Shown here piece by piece: positions 32,578-41,943 of a stretch of 64,000 nucleotides of DNA. Origin of the DNA: Brevibacillus parabrevis. Lineage in GTDB: Bacteria > Bacillota > Bacilli > Brevibacillales > Brevibacillaceae. How positions within the stretch are numbered: position 1 is the first letter of the stretch; each line of letters begins with the position of its first letter. Position numbers and translations under genes: made by a program. The stretch covers positions 1 to 64,000 of the forward strand of contig NZ_RHHV01000010.1 of the NCBI RefSeq assembly GCF_003710905.1. The letters run 5' to 3'. The notes beneath the pieces are model-generated. The model saw nothing but the letters and a program-made list of their open reading frames with translations, was not told the DNA's origin and ran no database searches.

Positions 32578-33471
32578 ATGGGTCAGCATCAACACGAGCT
32601 GTCAGCGATGAACACGGGGGCATCCTTTTCAGATTTGTGGAGTCCCGACGTGATGCTCTTCACTCTTTTAATTGCCACGGTATATTTCCTGGTAACGGGT
32701 CCCATGCACAAGCGTTTTGAACATGCCACCACGGCGACAGCAAAGCAAAAGCTGCTGTTTGTCTTTGGCTTGCTGCTGTTTTACGCGGCACAAGGAAGCC
32801 CGATCAGCTATTATGGCCATCATTACTTGTTCAGCCTGCACATGCTGCAGCAGTCCATTTTGTATTTTGCCCTGCCTCCGATTGTGCTCTTGGCGATGCC
32901 GGAGTGGCTTTTGGAAAAAATCTTTCAGCCGCGGCCGCTTAAAGCGATTCTTCGCGCGGTTACTCACCCGCTGGTAGCGGCATTATTGTTCAACACGCTG
33001 TTTTCGTTCTACCATATACCGTTTATATTTGATGCAGCGGCTCTTAATCACGAGTGGATGACAGTCTACCATGTCGTCTTGATTTTCGCTGCTTTCGCTA
33101 TGTGGTGGCCGATTGTCAGTCCATTGTCCGACAGCAAGAGACAGTTGGCGGGATTAAAAAAATTGACGTACATTTTTGCCAACGGGGTGCTGATTACCCC
33201 TGCCTGTGCGTTGATTATTTTCGCGTCCGATCCTTTGTATGCGACGTACATCTCGGCTCCGCAACTGTTCCCGAGCCTCGACACGTTCAGTGACCAGCGA
33301 CTTGGTGGAATCATCATGAAACTGGTGCAGGAGCTTGTGTATGGTTCCGTGCTCGCCTACGTTTTCTACCACTGGTATAAGCAGGAGAAGCAGGAAGACC
33401 TGCCGATGGATGAGCAGCCCGCGGTTGCCCTGCTGAGAAAAACGCCGACGATGGATGAAGGCCGGGTATAA
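32578..33471 (+). CDS. ctaG: CtaG, cytochrome c oxidase assembly factor (Caa3_CtaG family)
   Basis: A 297-residue polytopic membrane protein with about seven helices. Family features include ISYYGHHYLFSLHMLQQSILYFALPPIVLLAMPEWL near residue 85 and the histidine-rich surroundings typical of this copper-handling family. It is required for active caa3 oxidase in Bacillus. AAGGGAGGAT precedes ATG 32578. In B. subtilis ctaG directly follows ctaF; here the two are separated by about 21 kb of paa genes. Confidence 0.92.
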   Translation: MGQHQHELSAMNTGASFSDLWSPDVMLFTLLIATVYFLVTGPMHKRFEHATTATAKQKLLFVFGLLLFYAAQGSPISYYGHHYLFSLHMLQQSILYFALPPIVLLAMPEWLLEKIFQPRPLKAILRAVTHPLVAALLFNTLFSFYHIPFIFDAAALNHEWMTVYHVVLIFAAFAMWWPIVSPLSDSKRQLAGLKKLTYIFANGVLITPACALIIFASDPLYATYISAPQLFPSLDTFSDQRLGGIIMKLVQELVYGSVLAYVFYHWYKQEKQEDLPMDEQPAVALLRKTPTMDEGRV

Positions 33472-33505
33472 AAATATAGATAGATTATTTGAATGAGGTG
33501 TAGAA

Positions 33506-33964
33506 ATGTCCATCTTGCTGCCTACGATAAGCACGTCGTTTATCGTCATCAGCGGTATTCTTGTCGCTTGTGGCTGGTATGCGGTCGCGAAGAAACAAAT
33601 TGATAAGCACATGAAGATCATGAAGTGGGCCGCCATCTGTGCGACGATCTTCTTCATCACGTATGTATCCAGAACGGCTTTTGTCGGGAATACTCATTTC
33701 GGCGGGCCGGACAGCTTGAAGCCAATCTATCAGACGTTTCTCGTCTTTCACATCGTGCTGGCAACCGTAGGGGGAGTCATGGGGCTGATCACGCTCAGAC
33801 ACGCCTACAAGAACAACATTGCCGCCCACCGCAAAATCGGGCCGTGGACGTCGATCGTCTGGTTTGTGACCGCCATTACCGGAGCTACGGTGTACACGCT
33901 GCTGTATATCATCTATCCGGGCGGGGAAACGGCTGGCGTTCTGGATGTTATTTTTGGAAAGTAG
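33506..33964 (+). CDS. ctaM: CtaM (DUF420), haem-copper oxidase assembly protein
   Basis: A 152-residue four-helix membrane protein of the DUF420 family (YozB/CtaM). It contains the YVSRTAFVGNTHFGGPDSLKPIYQTFLVFHIVLA and HRKIGPWTSIVWFVTAITGATVYTLLYIIYP segments that define it. CtaM is needed for function of haem A-containing oxidases in Staphylococcus and Bacillus. It lies 34 bases after ctaG with a GAGGTG ribosome binding site, and ctaB follows. Confidence 0.88.
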   Translation: MSILLPTISTSFIVISGILVACGWYAVAKKQIDKHMKIMKWAAICATIFFITYVSRTAFVGNTHFGGPDSLKPIYQTFLVFHIVLATVGGVMGLITLRHAYKNNIAAHRKIGPWTSIVWFVTAITGATVYTLLYIIYPGGETAGVLDVIFGK

Positions 33965-34074
33965 CTTGGGCGCTTTTCAAGTTGACTAGCTTCTTTTGCT
34001 TTCGATACAATGGAAGTTAGTTCTTCATTCGGATATTCGCATGTTCAGATAGATTCAGACAGGAGGTACAAAAC

Positions 34075-35010
34075 GTGGACCAGCAAGTGACAATGCAGGA
34101 ATCGCTTAACAGCGAGACACCCCTGCACGCACAACCGGGAGAGCCGGCGACTTTTCGGGACTACGTAGAACTGACAAAGCCTGGGATTACCATGTCCAAC
34201 CTGATGACTACCTTTGCTGCCCTATGGATGGCATCTTACGGTTTTCCAGACTGGAAACTAGCGATTTTCACCATGATTGGTACAGCTTTGGTGATCATGT
34301 CGGGTGCGACGTTAAACAACTACTACGACCGTGATTTGGACAAAAAAATGAAGCGTACCAAAGGGCGTGCTCTTGCAGCAGGGCGCATCGCGCCACGCAC
34401 GGCCATCCTCTTGGGGATCGGCTTGCTGCTCGCAGGTCTTGCGGTGCTCGCCGTATTCGCCAATCCGCTGGCTGCTGTTTGGGGATTGATCGGTCATATT
34501 TTCTACGTGTTGATTTACACTCCGCTCAAACGCGTGACCACATTGAACACGGTCATTGGCGGGATTTCCGGTGCGGCTCCGCCTGTAATCGGCTGGGTTG
34601 CTGTAACGAACAGCATGGACCCGGCAGCGTGGCTGCTTTTCCTGATTTTGTTCCTGTGGCAGCCGCCGCACTTCCTTGCGCTGGCGATGCTGAAAACCGA
34701 GGAATACCGCGCAGGCAATCTGCCTATGCTGCCAGTTGTCAAAGGCTTCGCAGAAACGAAGCGGCAAATGGTTTTGTGGGGATCTGTCCTGTTCCCGGCT
34801 TCGTTGCTGCTCTTTATCCATGGAAGCGTCGGTTATGTTTACCTGGCTGTCATGGGCTTGATGGGAATCGTGTACATGGTGCTGCTGTTCCAAGGCTTCA
34901 AAGCCAAGGATGATCTGGCGTGGGCGCGCAAGCTTTTCGGCTACTCGATTCTGTATTTGACAGTCTTTTGCGCCGTCATTGTCATCAGCACAATGGTGTA
35001 CCATTATTGA
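34075..35010 (+). CDS. ctaB: Protoheme IX farnesyltransferase (haem O synthase)
   Basis: A 311-residue polytopic prenyltransferase. It attaches farnesyl diphosphate to haem B, giving haem O, the precursor of haem A. The Mg-diphosphate motif NNYYDRDLDKKMKRTKGR is at about residues 82-99, and a second conserved region, WQPPHFLALA, lies near 200. The start is GTG 34075 after AGGAGGT. It is followed by its own terminator and then ctaA, giving the complete haem A route in two adjacent genes. Confidence 0.96.
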   Translation: MDQQVTMQESLNSETPLHAQPGEPATFRDYVELTKPGITMSNLMTTFAALWMASYGFPDWKLAIFTMIGTALVIMSGATLNNYYDRDLDKKMKRTKGRALAAGRIAPRTAILLGIGLLLAGLAVLAVFANPLAAVWGLIGHIFYVLIYTPLKRVTTLNTVIGGISGAAPPVIGWVAVTNSMDPAAWLLFLILFLWQPPHFLALAMLKTEEYRAGNLPMLPVVKGFAETKRQMVLWGSVLFPASLLLFIHGSVGYVYLAVMGLMGIVYMVLLFQGFKAKDDLAWARKLFGYSILYLTVFCAVIVISTMVYHY

Positions 35011-35036
35011 CACGAAACACTCACCAAATGTTCACG

Positions 35037-35072
35037 GAACATCCCTTGCTTAGCAGGGGATGTTTCATTAAT
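35037..35072 (+). terminator. Terminator after ctaB
   Basis: GGAACATCCC and GGGGATGTTTC form the stem around TTGCTTAGCA, with a short T-rich end (TTTCATT). Confidence 0.65.
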
Positions 35073-35146
35073 GTTAGAGAGGGCAACAGTTAAGAGGCTG
35101 CTTCACCGAGAGTCTCAAACATCACAAGAAATAGGGTGTATTCACT

Positions 35147-36061
35147 ATGGAAAAATGGCTGAAACCTCTAGCCGTTCTTGCTACTCTCGTCATGTTTATC
35201 GTCATGATCGCCGGGTCGCTTGTGACCAAAACGGATTCGGGCCTGGGCTGTGGAAACGACTGGCCGCTCTGTAATGGGAAATGGGTTCCGGAGTATACCT
35301 TGGCTTCAATCATTGAATACATGCATCGGCTGATTACAGGCGTGGCAGGCATTGTGGTAATCGTTTTCTCCGTACTTTGCTGGCGTCATTACCGGGGCAA
35401 TCAGGAAGTGCGCAATCTCGCCCTGTTCGGTTTGTTTTTTATCGTGCTGGAGTCGATTCTTGGCGCTTCCGCGGTGATCTGGCCGCAGTCGTCGTCCGTC
35501 CTGGCTCTGCACTTCGGATTTTCGCTTCTGGCCTTCACGGGCGTGTTCCTTTTGACCGGGTTCGTGTTGCAGCGCGACAAAATGGCGAGCATGGTGCAGG
35601 CAAAAGCCCCGAGAGGATTCCGCAACTGGATTTGGGCTGTGGCAGCCTACACGTACGGAGTGGTCTACCTGGGAGCGTACGTCAGACATACCGGCTCCAG
35701 CATGGCTTGTAGTGACTGGCCACTGTGCGAGGGGCAAATCATTCCCGAGCTGTCCGGGCAGATCGGCATTCAATTCGCACACAGGCTGGGGGCGCTGGTG
35801 CTGGCGATTGTGCTGTTGGCAACGATGATCTACGCTATCCGTCATTTCAAACAAACGCGTCGCGATCTGTACGGGGCGAGCATCCTCGCTTTTGTGCTGG
35901 TCATCGCTCAAGTGTTCAGCGGCGGCTTCGTCGTCTTGTTCCAACTCCACCTCTACGCGACGTTGCTTCACTCGATGATCATCACGATTTTGTTTGGCGT
36001 CATTTGTTACATGTGCTTGCAGTCGCTCAAATCACCGCGGCCGGACAAGCTGAAACGATAA
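35147..36061 (+). CDS. ctaA: Haem A synthase
   Basis: A 304-residue eight-helix membrane enzyme that oxidises haem O to haem A. The conserved pair of extracellular cysteines lies in SGLGCGNDWPLCNG near residues 35-42, and the related SSMACSDWPLCEG occurs in the second half. Haem-ligand histidines are seen in EYMHRLITG, ALHFGFSLL, QFAHRLGAL and TLLHSM. The two halves are internally similar, as in all CtaA proteins. It has its own unit, separate from ctaB by a terminator, and ends in a bidirectional terminator. Confidence 0.96.
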   Translation: MEKWLKPLAVLATLVMFIVMIAGSLVTKTDSGLGCGNDWPLCNGKWVPEYTLASIIEYMHRLITGVAGIVVIVFSVLCWRHYRGNQEVRNLALFGLFFIVLESILGASAVIWPQSSSVLALHFGFSLLAFTGVFLLTGFVLQRDKMASMVQAKAPRGFRNWIWAVAAYTYGVVYLGAYVRHTGSSMACSDWPLCEGQIIPELSGQIGIQFAHRLGALVLAIVLLATMIYAIRHFKQTRRDLYGASILAFVLVIAQVFSGGFVVLFQLHLYATLLHSMIITILFGVICYMCLQSLKSPRPDKLKR

Positions 36062-36079
36062 GCAGTAAGATGAAAAAAA

Positions 36080-36117
36080 GAGCCGCATTCCCTTTGATCG
36101 ACAGGGAGTGCGGCTTT
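36080..36117. terminator. Bidirectional terminator between ctaA and the unknown exported protein
   Basis: AGCCGCATTCCCT pairs with AGGGAGTGCGGCT, flanked by A-rich and T-containing ends. It can serve both the plus-strand ctaA and the minus-strand neighbour. Confidence 0.82.
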
Positions 36118-36138
36118 GTGCATCTGTGGCGAAAAGCG

Positions 36139-36870
36139 TCAGGGCGCGAGAGTGAATGCGCCGTTTTCAAAGCGGTATACTTGCAGCTTGGTTGACGATT
36201 TGCCAGAGAGCGGGCTGCCTGTATCCGGGTCAAGCTCCTGTTCCGTCGTCCAATAGTAGAGTGCAGGGTGCTGCTCGTCGTCAGTAAACAGCTGGTAGTT
36301 GCCAAGCGTCTGGAAAAGTTGACCGCCTGGCACGGATGAGGTTTGCTTCAAAACACCGCTCCAGGCTTCGACCAGCTTGCCTTTTTCCATGTACCAGAGA
36401 TGGGCTTCATAGGCAGATATTCCGGTTCCGCCTGTATGGTCAACCGTTTCAAACAAGCGTTTTCCCGCCACTTCCGCAGGGTCGTCTGAAGCGTGCGGAT
36501 CAAGCTGCGGGTGGTTGCGTTCGCTGGAAAAGTCCCATCGTTCCAGTTGCAGGTGCGGGACGTTCCACGGTTTTTCCGCGACGAGCGAATAGGTGCGATC
36601 CGCTTTTTGATCGAGGATGTAAAACGTTCCGAGGTGTACCGTAGAATTTTGTTTGGCGACGATCTCCCAATCCGCGTCATCGTCCAGATTCGCCAGTTGA
36701 AAATCAAAATTTGGCAAGGCGACAAGATTTTTTGCGCTCGCATTGATCCAGCCGATGACCTGCTCCGGGTTGGGAGTGGCGGGTTTGGCAGATTGGGGAG
36801 TAGCAGCGTGTACAAAGTTAGGCAAAACAAGTGCGACCAAGGCGAAAAACAACAGGCGGCGCGTCCACAA
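36139..36870 (-). CDS. Exported protein of unknown function
   Basis: About 243 residues with a signal peptide (WTRRLLFFALVALVLPNFVHA) and a likely cleavage after VHA. The TTG at 36870 is taken as start because GAAAGGAG sits 10 bases upstream; ATG 36894 would place that ribosome binding site inside the gene and has none itself. The mature part has short beta-like repeats such as LANLDDDADWEIVAKQNS, which recall beta-propeller or FG-GAP-like calcium turns, and a C-terminal YRFENGAFTLAP strand. No family was recognised. It stands alone between ctaA and sbcD. Confidence 0.6.
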   Translation of the reverse strand: MWTRRLLFFALVALVLPNFVHAATPQSAKPATPNPEQVIGWINASAKNLVALPNFDFQLANLDDDADWEIVAKQNSTVHLGTFYILDQKADRTYSLVAEKPWNVPHLQLERWDFSSERNHPQLDPHASDDPAEVAGKRLFETVDHTGGTGISAYEAHLWYMEKGKLVEAWSGVLKQTSSVPGGQLFQTLGNYQLFTDDEQHPALYYWTTEQELDPDTGSPLSGKSSTKLQVYRFENGAFTLAP

Positions 36871-37039
36871 AATAAGCGTGCTCCTTTCTTTCATGTACCA
36901 GGGAATAGGTGATTCTAGTAAAAAGACGTCGAGAACGCGCAAAAGTAACCGGGAAGTACCGTAAATTTCAATCACGAACAGCGCTGTCTTTTGTTACAAT
37001 GAAAAGCAAACACATGATCGTGAGGAAAGGATGGAAGTC

Positions 37040-38281
37040 ATGCGCATTTTACATACGGCAGACTGGCATTTCGGCCGCCAGCTCGAAGGCCGGGACCGAC
37101 GCGTGGAGCAGACGGCGTTTGTGGACGAGCTTTGCCGGATTGCGGAGGAACGCGAAGTCGATTTGGTACTGGTGGCAGGCGATGTGTACGATTCGGTTAA
37201 CCCTCCGGCATGGGCAGAGGAGCTGTTTTACGAAGCGCTGGAACGGTTGTCCGCGGAAGGGCGGAGAGGTGTCGTTGTGATTGCGGGCAATCACGATCAG
37301 CCGGAACGGGTCAGGGCAGCAGCACCGCTCGCTACGAAGCAAGGGATTGTCTTGCTCGGCTTGCCGAAGGAAGCGCCGTTGATCGCCCAGGAAGTGTCGG
37401 CGGATCGCGTGCAGATCGTTCAGGGCGGGCCTTCCTGGCTGGAGTTGAAGGTACCCGGCTGCGAGCACCATGCCGTAGTGCTTGCGCTGCCTTATCCATC
37501 GGAGTCGCGCTTGAAGGAGTTGCTCAGCGAGAGCTTTACCCAGGAGCAGATGCAGCTCGCCTTTTCCGAGCGGATTGCCCAGTTGTTTGCGGATTTGTCC
37601 GTGCATTTTCGCGAAGATACGGTGAATCTCGTCACCAGTCACTTGTTTGTCATGGGCGGCATGGAGACAGATTCGGAACGGCCGATTCAGATAGGCGGCG
37701 CCTTGACGGTGTCGCCGCAGGCGTTCCCGAAAAACGCCGATTACGTGGCGCTCGGTCACCTGCATCGGCTGCAAAAGCTCAGTGACAAGCCGCTCGTTCG
37801 CTACAGTGGCTCGCCGCTTTCCTACAGCTTTTCCGAAGCGGGACAGAGCAAGGCGGTCGTACTGGTCGAGGTGCAGCCGGGGCAGTCGGTGCAAGAAGAG
37901 ATCATTTACTTGACGAGCGGTCGACCGTTGGCTCGCTGGAAGGCGACGGAAGGAATCGCCCAGGTCGAGCGCTGGCTGGCAGAAGGGCGGGATGCAGGCT
38001 CTTGGATTGATCTGGAGCTGCATGTTTCGGATGTCATCGACCCTGCCGAGTTCCAGCGTGTGCGCAAGCTATCGGATGACTTTTTGAAAATCCAGCGGGT
38101 CGTCGTACGCGAGCAGCGCGAGGAAGAAGAGGCGCAACGGGTGGAGTTGACCGAGCTGACAGCGGATCAGCTGTTCCGGCGATTTTATGAGCGCAAGCGG
38201 GGAGCGGCCCCGGACGATCGGCTTGTTGCCTTGTTTCAGCGTTTGCTCCAAGAAACCGGAGGAGAGGAGGAAGAAGCGTGA
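37040..38281 (+). CDS. sbcD: SbcD nuclease subunit
   Basis: A 413-residue Mre11-type nuclease. The metallophosphatase motifs are visible: MRILHTADWHFGRQ at the N-terminus, VAGDVYDSVNPP near residue 52, VVIAGNHDQPER near 84, and YVALGHLHRLQKLSD near 235. With SbcC it cuts hairpins and DNA ends during repair. ATG 37040 is preferred because AGGAAAGG lies 9 bases upstream, while the ATG at 37031 is too close. Its last four bases overlap sbcC. Confidence 0.95.
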   Translation: MRILHTADWHFGRQLEGRDRRVEQTAFVDELCRIAEEREVDLVLVAGDVYDSVNPPAWAEELFYEALERLSAEGRRGVVVIAGNHDQPERVRAAAPLATKQGIVLLGLPKEAPLIAQEVSADRVQIVQGGPSWLELKVPGCEHHAVVLALPYPSESRLKELLSESFTQEQMQLAFSERIAQLFADLSVHFREDTVNLVTSHLFVMGGMETDSERPIQIGGALTVSPQAFPKNADYVALGHLHRLQKLSDKPLVRYSGSPLSYSFSEAGQSKAVVLVEVQPGQSVQEEIIYLTSGRPLARWKATEGIAQVERWLAEGRDAGSWIDLELHVSDVIDPAEFQRVRKLSDDFLKIQRVVVREQREEEEAQRVELTELTADQLFRRFYERKRGAAPDDRLVALFQRLLQETGGEEEEA

Positions 38282-41200
38282 GACCGATACGATTGAAGTT
38301 GGCGGGAATGCACAGCTATCGAGAAATGCAGGAGGTTGACTTCGAAATTTTGTGCCAGGCGGGATTGTTTGGGATTTTCGGGCCGACGGGAAGCGGAAAA
38401 TCGACGATCCTCGATGCGATTACACTGGCGCTTTACGGTCAGGTCGTTCGTCTGGGCGGAGGAAATCATCCGAAAGAAGTGCTGAACCAGTTGGAGCAGC
38501 GCGTCTTCGTTTCTTTTACTTTCGAGCTGGGCACAGGGGATGAGCGCAAGCGATATACGATCGAGCGGGAATTTGGCCTGGATAAAAAGGGAAACAAGCG
38601 ACAGCCGGAAGTGCGGCTGATTCAGTCAGGCGCTTTGACCGGAGAGCCGGACGTTGTGCTGGAGTCGAAGGCGACGGCTGCCACTGCGGCGGTGGAGGAC
38701 TTGATTGGCTTGACGCTGCAAGACTTTACCCGTGCCGTTGTGTTGCCGCAGGGGCAATTTTCGCGATTCCTGACATTGAAAGGCAGCGAGCGCAACGAAA
38801 TGCTGCAACGGATGTTCCGGCTGCATATTTACGGGGAAAAGCTGAGCGAACGGGTACGGTACGCCCTTGATCAGGTAAAAGAGCAAATGCATCAGTTACA
38901 GCTTGCGACAGCGGCTTTGGGAGATGCGGGGCCAGAGGCTTTGGAGCAGGCGAGACAAACTTTCGCAGAGGCAGCCAGCATCGAGCGGGAATTTACGGAG
39001 CAAAAGCAGGAGCTGACGGGCAAGCTCAAGGAGCTGGAACAGCTGCACCAGTGGCAGGCAGAGCTTGCGGGCGTTCAGCAGCAGTTGCAACAGCAGACGG
39101 CAAAGGAAGCGGAAATGGCTGCTTTGACTTCGCGAATGGGCGAGTGGGAGGCGAGCATCCGCTTGTGGCCGCTGGTGCAGCAATACGAGCGGCTCGACCA
39201 AGAGTGGGTCAAGACCGGGCAGGCATTGGAACAAAGCCGCGGACAACAGGAAGCGGCGCGGCTTGCTCTGGAAGAGGCAGAAGCTCAATATGCGCAGGCT
39301 CAGGCGGAGCTGGCCGCTCAGGAACCGCAGTTGATCGAGCAAAAAGGCAGACTGGTGCAAGCGCAGGAATGGGAAGCCGAGCTAAAAGCGATTCGCGAGG
39401 AACAGACCGCTTTGGAGCGGGAGTGGCAGGAAGTCTCGCGTGGCTTTTTGCAAACAGAACAGCAGCTACAGCAAGACGAAGCGGCCTTGGAGAACTGGCA
39501 ACAGGAGTGGAACAGGCTGGAGGAAACAAGCCAAAAGGCCATGGTTGCTCCGGAGTGGCGAGATCGGATCACGCAGGCGAGAGAAGCGAAACAGCAGTGG
39601 GAACGGGAGCAAGCGAAGCTGCGTGAGCAAGAAGCAGAGCAGAAGACGCTTGTGCAGCGTTTGCAGGTGTTGACCGAAAAGGCCGCTGCGGATAAGCGCG
39701 ACTGGGAGCAGGCAGAGAGCCACCTGGCAGCGCACAAGGAGCAGATGGCGAAAGCAGCGGACAAGCCGGTCATGAGCGATGCAGAGTGGGAGCAGTCCCG
39801 CAATGTGCTGGGCGAAATGAAGCAGATCGGCCGCCAATGGCGGGAAGGTTTGCAGGCTGTGGAAGGCTGGCAGGAAAAGCGGCAAAAGATCGAGCAGGAG
39901 CACATACAGGTGCAAAAGCGCTGCCAAGAGTTGGCGCTGGCCGCTCAATCGAGCGAGGCGATTGTTCTTGCGCGCCAGACCGAGCGGGAGGAGCTTAGGC
40001 AGGCGTGGGAGCAGTGGCAGCAGGAAAACATGGCGCGCTATTTGCGAGAGCGTCTGGAACAGGGCAAAGAATGCCCAGTGTGTGGCTCCGTGCACCATTC
40101 GCTGGATCATCAGGACCAATTGGCGGACGGGGAAGCCAAAGTCGCTGGCGATGAGCTTCGTACACGCATCAAAGCCGCAGAGGAAGCAGGGAAGGCTGCC
40201 GAACAGAAAGCAGCCGGAGACAAAGAAGCGTGGGTCGTTGCCAAAGGGGCGTTGGCAGCCGTCGAGGAGCGGCTTGCCGCGATACAGGCAGAGCACAAAG
40301 AGCTGGCGGCGCGGCTAACCGCCATCAAGGCGGAGTGTCACGGGCATGGACAGCCTTGGACAGTCGACACTTTTGAAGAGCTGATCAGTGTGTACCAGCG
40401 CGAGGAAAAAGCGTTGGCAGCCAAGCATGCCGAACGGGAACAGGCAAAAGCCGAGCGGGAGCAGCAGCAAAAGCAGCTGGAAGTGCTCCGCGAGGCAGAG
40501 GCCGACAAGAAGCGGCAAATGGAAAAAAGCGCGCTGTTGCTCGAACAGGCGCAGCAGTCAGCAGCGGAAATACAAGCCCGCCTTGCTGTGGTGCAGCAAG
40601 CTGCCAACCAGGCATGGCAAGCGCTGAATGAGGTGCGCCAAGACGTTCCTGTTGAGGACATTGACCAGCAGTATGAGGAAATCGGCCGTCTGGATCGGCT
40701 GCTGGCACAGTTGCAGCGCACGCGTGCCGAGCAGGAAGCGCTGAAGAGCCAGCTTTTGACACAGGTGGAGACAGCCAAGACTCGCAGAGCCGACTGGAAA
40801 AACCGTGAAGCTGCTCTCGGAGAACGCCTGGCAGACAGGAAGCGCATGTGGGAGCAAAAGCACGCCCAGTGGCTGGAGCGGACAGGCGGCACTCCCGCGA
40901 GCGAAGGGCTGGCTCGGACGGAGCAGGCGCTGTCGCTTTTGCGTCAAGCGTTGGCACAGGCAGAAGACAAACGAAAAACGGCTGCCGAGGCAAGACAATT
41001 GGTTCAAAACGATTTGGTCAAGCATTCCGAGGCGCTGGCTGTCTTGACGAGACAGCGGTCAGAGGCGCACGAGGCTTTGTATCAAGGGTTGCAGGAGACG
41101 GGCTTCGCCAACGTGGAACGGGTACAAGAAAGGTACGCAGAGCGCGGGCAATTGCCCCAAGCAAGGGAGCAGGTCGAAGCGTATACGCGTGCTTTGACAC

Positions 41201-41928
41201 AGCTGCGTTACGAGGAAGACAGGCTGCTGCAAGCCATTGCAGGGCGCACGGTCAGCACGGAAGAACTGCTCGCTGCCAAAGAGGCGTGGGGCACATGGGA
41301 GCAGTCTTTTGCCGAGGCGCAAAAGCAAGTCGCCGTAGCGAAAGAGCACGTCGATCGCATGGAAAAAAACCATAGCAAGTGGCAGGAGCTGCACCAGCAA
41401 ATTGTCGAGCAGCAAGATGAGCAAAGCCGTCTGGAAGAACTGAAAAAGCTGTTTGAAGCCAAGGCGTTTGTCCAGTTCATTGCCGAGGAAAAGCTGGTGA
41501 CGATTGCGAGAGATGCTTCCTACCATCTGAAGCGGATGACGGCCAATCGCTACGGATTGGAAATCGGCGACGAGGGAGAGTTTGTCCTGCGCGACGAGGG
41601 CGCAGGCGGTATGCGCCGTCCAGTCAGCACCTTGTCCGGCGGAGAAACGTTCCTGACCTCGCTGTCGCTGGCGTTAGCCTTGTCGATGGAGATTCAGATG
41701 CGCGGCGGCAGACTGGAATTTTTCTTTTTGGACGAAGGCTTTGGAACGCTCGATCCTGAACTGCTGGAGGTCGTCATGGATGCGCTTGAGCGGCTGCGCA
41801 TGGACGATTTTACGATTGGCGTCATCAGTCACGTTCCGGAAATACGTGTGCGCATGCCGCGCCGTCTGGTAGTGACTCCGGCAGAGCCGATGGGCAAAGG
41901 CAGCAAGCTGCTGCTGGAAATGGAGTAG
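38278..41928 (+). CDS. sbcC: SbcC, Rad50-type ATPase of the SbcCD nuclease
   Basis: A 1216-residue SMC-like ATPase. Walker A GPTGSGKST is near residue 34 and the D-loop side, STLSGGETFLTSLSLALAL then FFFLDEGFGTLDPE, is near 1120-1160. Between them run two long antiparallel coiled coils, rich in Q, E, A and L, joined by the zinc hook KECPVCGS with cysteines near residues 599 and 602. The start is GTG 38278, within the sbcD stop. It holds DNA ends or hairpins for SbcD. The length is at the upper end for the family. Confidence 0.96.
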   Translation: MRPIRLKLAGMHSYREMQEVDFEILCQAGLFGIFGPTGSGKSTILDAITLALYGQVVRLGGGNHPKEVLNQLEQRVFVSFTFELGTGDERKRYTIEREFGLDKKGNKRQPEVRLIQSGALTGEPDVVLESKATAATAAVEDLIGLTLQDFTRAVVLPQGQFSRFLTLKGSERNEMLQRMFRLHIYGEKLSERVRYALDQVKEQMHQLQLATAALGDAGPEALEQARQTFAEAASIEREFTEQKQELTGKLKELEQLHQWQAELAGVQQQLQQQTAKEAEMAALTSRMGEWEASIRLWPLVQQYERLDQEWVKTGQALEQSRGQQEAARLALEEAEAQYAQAQAELAAQEPQLIEQKGRLVQAQEWEAELKAIREEQTALEREWQEVSRGFLQTEQQLQQDEAALENWQQEWNRLEETSQKAMVAPEWRDRITQAREAKQQWEREQAKLREQEAEQKTLVQRLQVLTEKAAADKRDWEQAESHLAAHKEQMAKAADKPVMSDAEWEQSRNVLGEMKQIGRQWREGLQAVEGWQEKRQKIEQEHIQVQKRCQELALAAQSSEAIVLARQTEREELRQAWEQWQQENMARYLRERLEQGKECPVCGSVHHSLDHQDQLADGEAKVAGDELRTRIKAAEEAGKAAEQKAAGDKEAWVVAKGALAAVEERLAAIQAEHKELAARLTAIKAECHGHGQPWTVDTFEELISVYQREEKALAAKHAEREQAKAEREQQQKQLEVLREAEADKKRQMEKSALLLEQAQQSAAEIQARLAVVQQAANQAWQALNEVRQDVPVEDIDQQYEEIGRLDRLLAQLQRTRAEQEALKSQLLTQVETAKTRRADWKNREAALGERLADRKRMWEQKHAQWLERTGGTPASEGLARTEQALSLLRQALAQAEDKRKTAAEARQLVQNDLVKHSEALAVLTRQRSEAHEALYQGLQETGFANVERVQERYAERGQLPQAREQVEAYTRALTQLRYEEDRLLQAIAGRTVSTEELLAAKEAWGTWEQSFAEAQKQVAVAKEHVDRMEKNHSKWQELHQQIVEQQDEQSRLEELKKLFEAKAFVQFIAEEKLVTIARDASYHLKRMTANRYGLEIGDEGEFVLRDEGAGGMRRPVSTLSGGETFLTSLSLALALSMEIQMRGGRLEFFFLDEGFGTLDPELLEVVMDALERLRMDDFTIGVISHVPEIRVRMPRRLVVTPAEPMGKGSKLLLEME

Positions 41929-41943
41929 GGAAGGGGAAACAAC

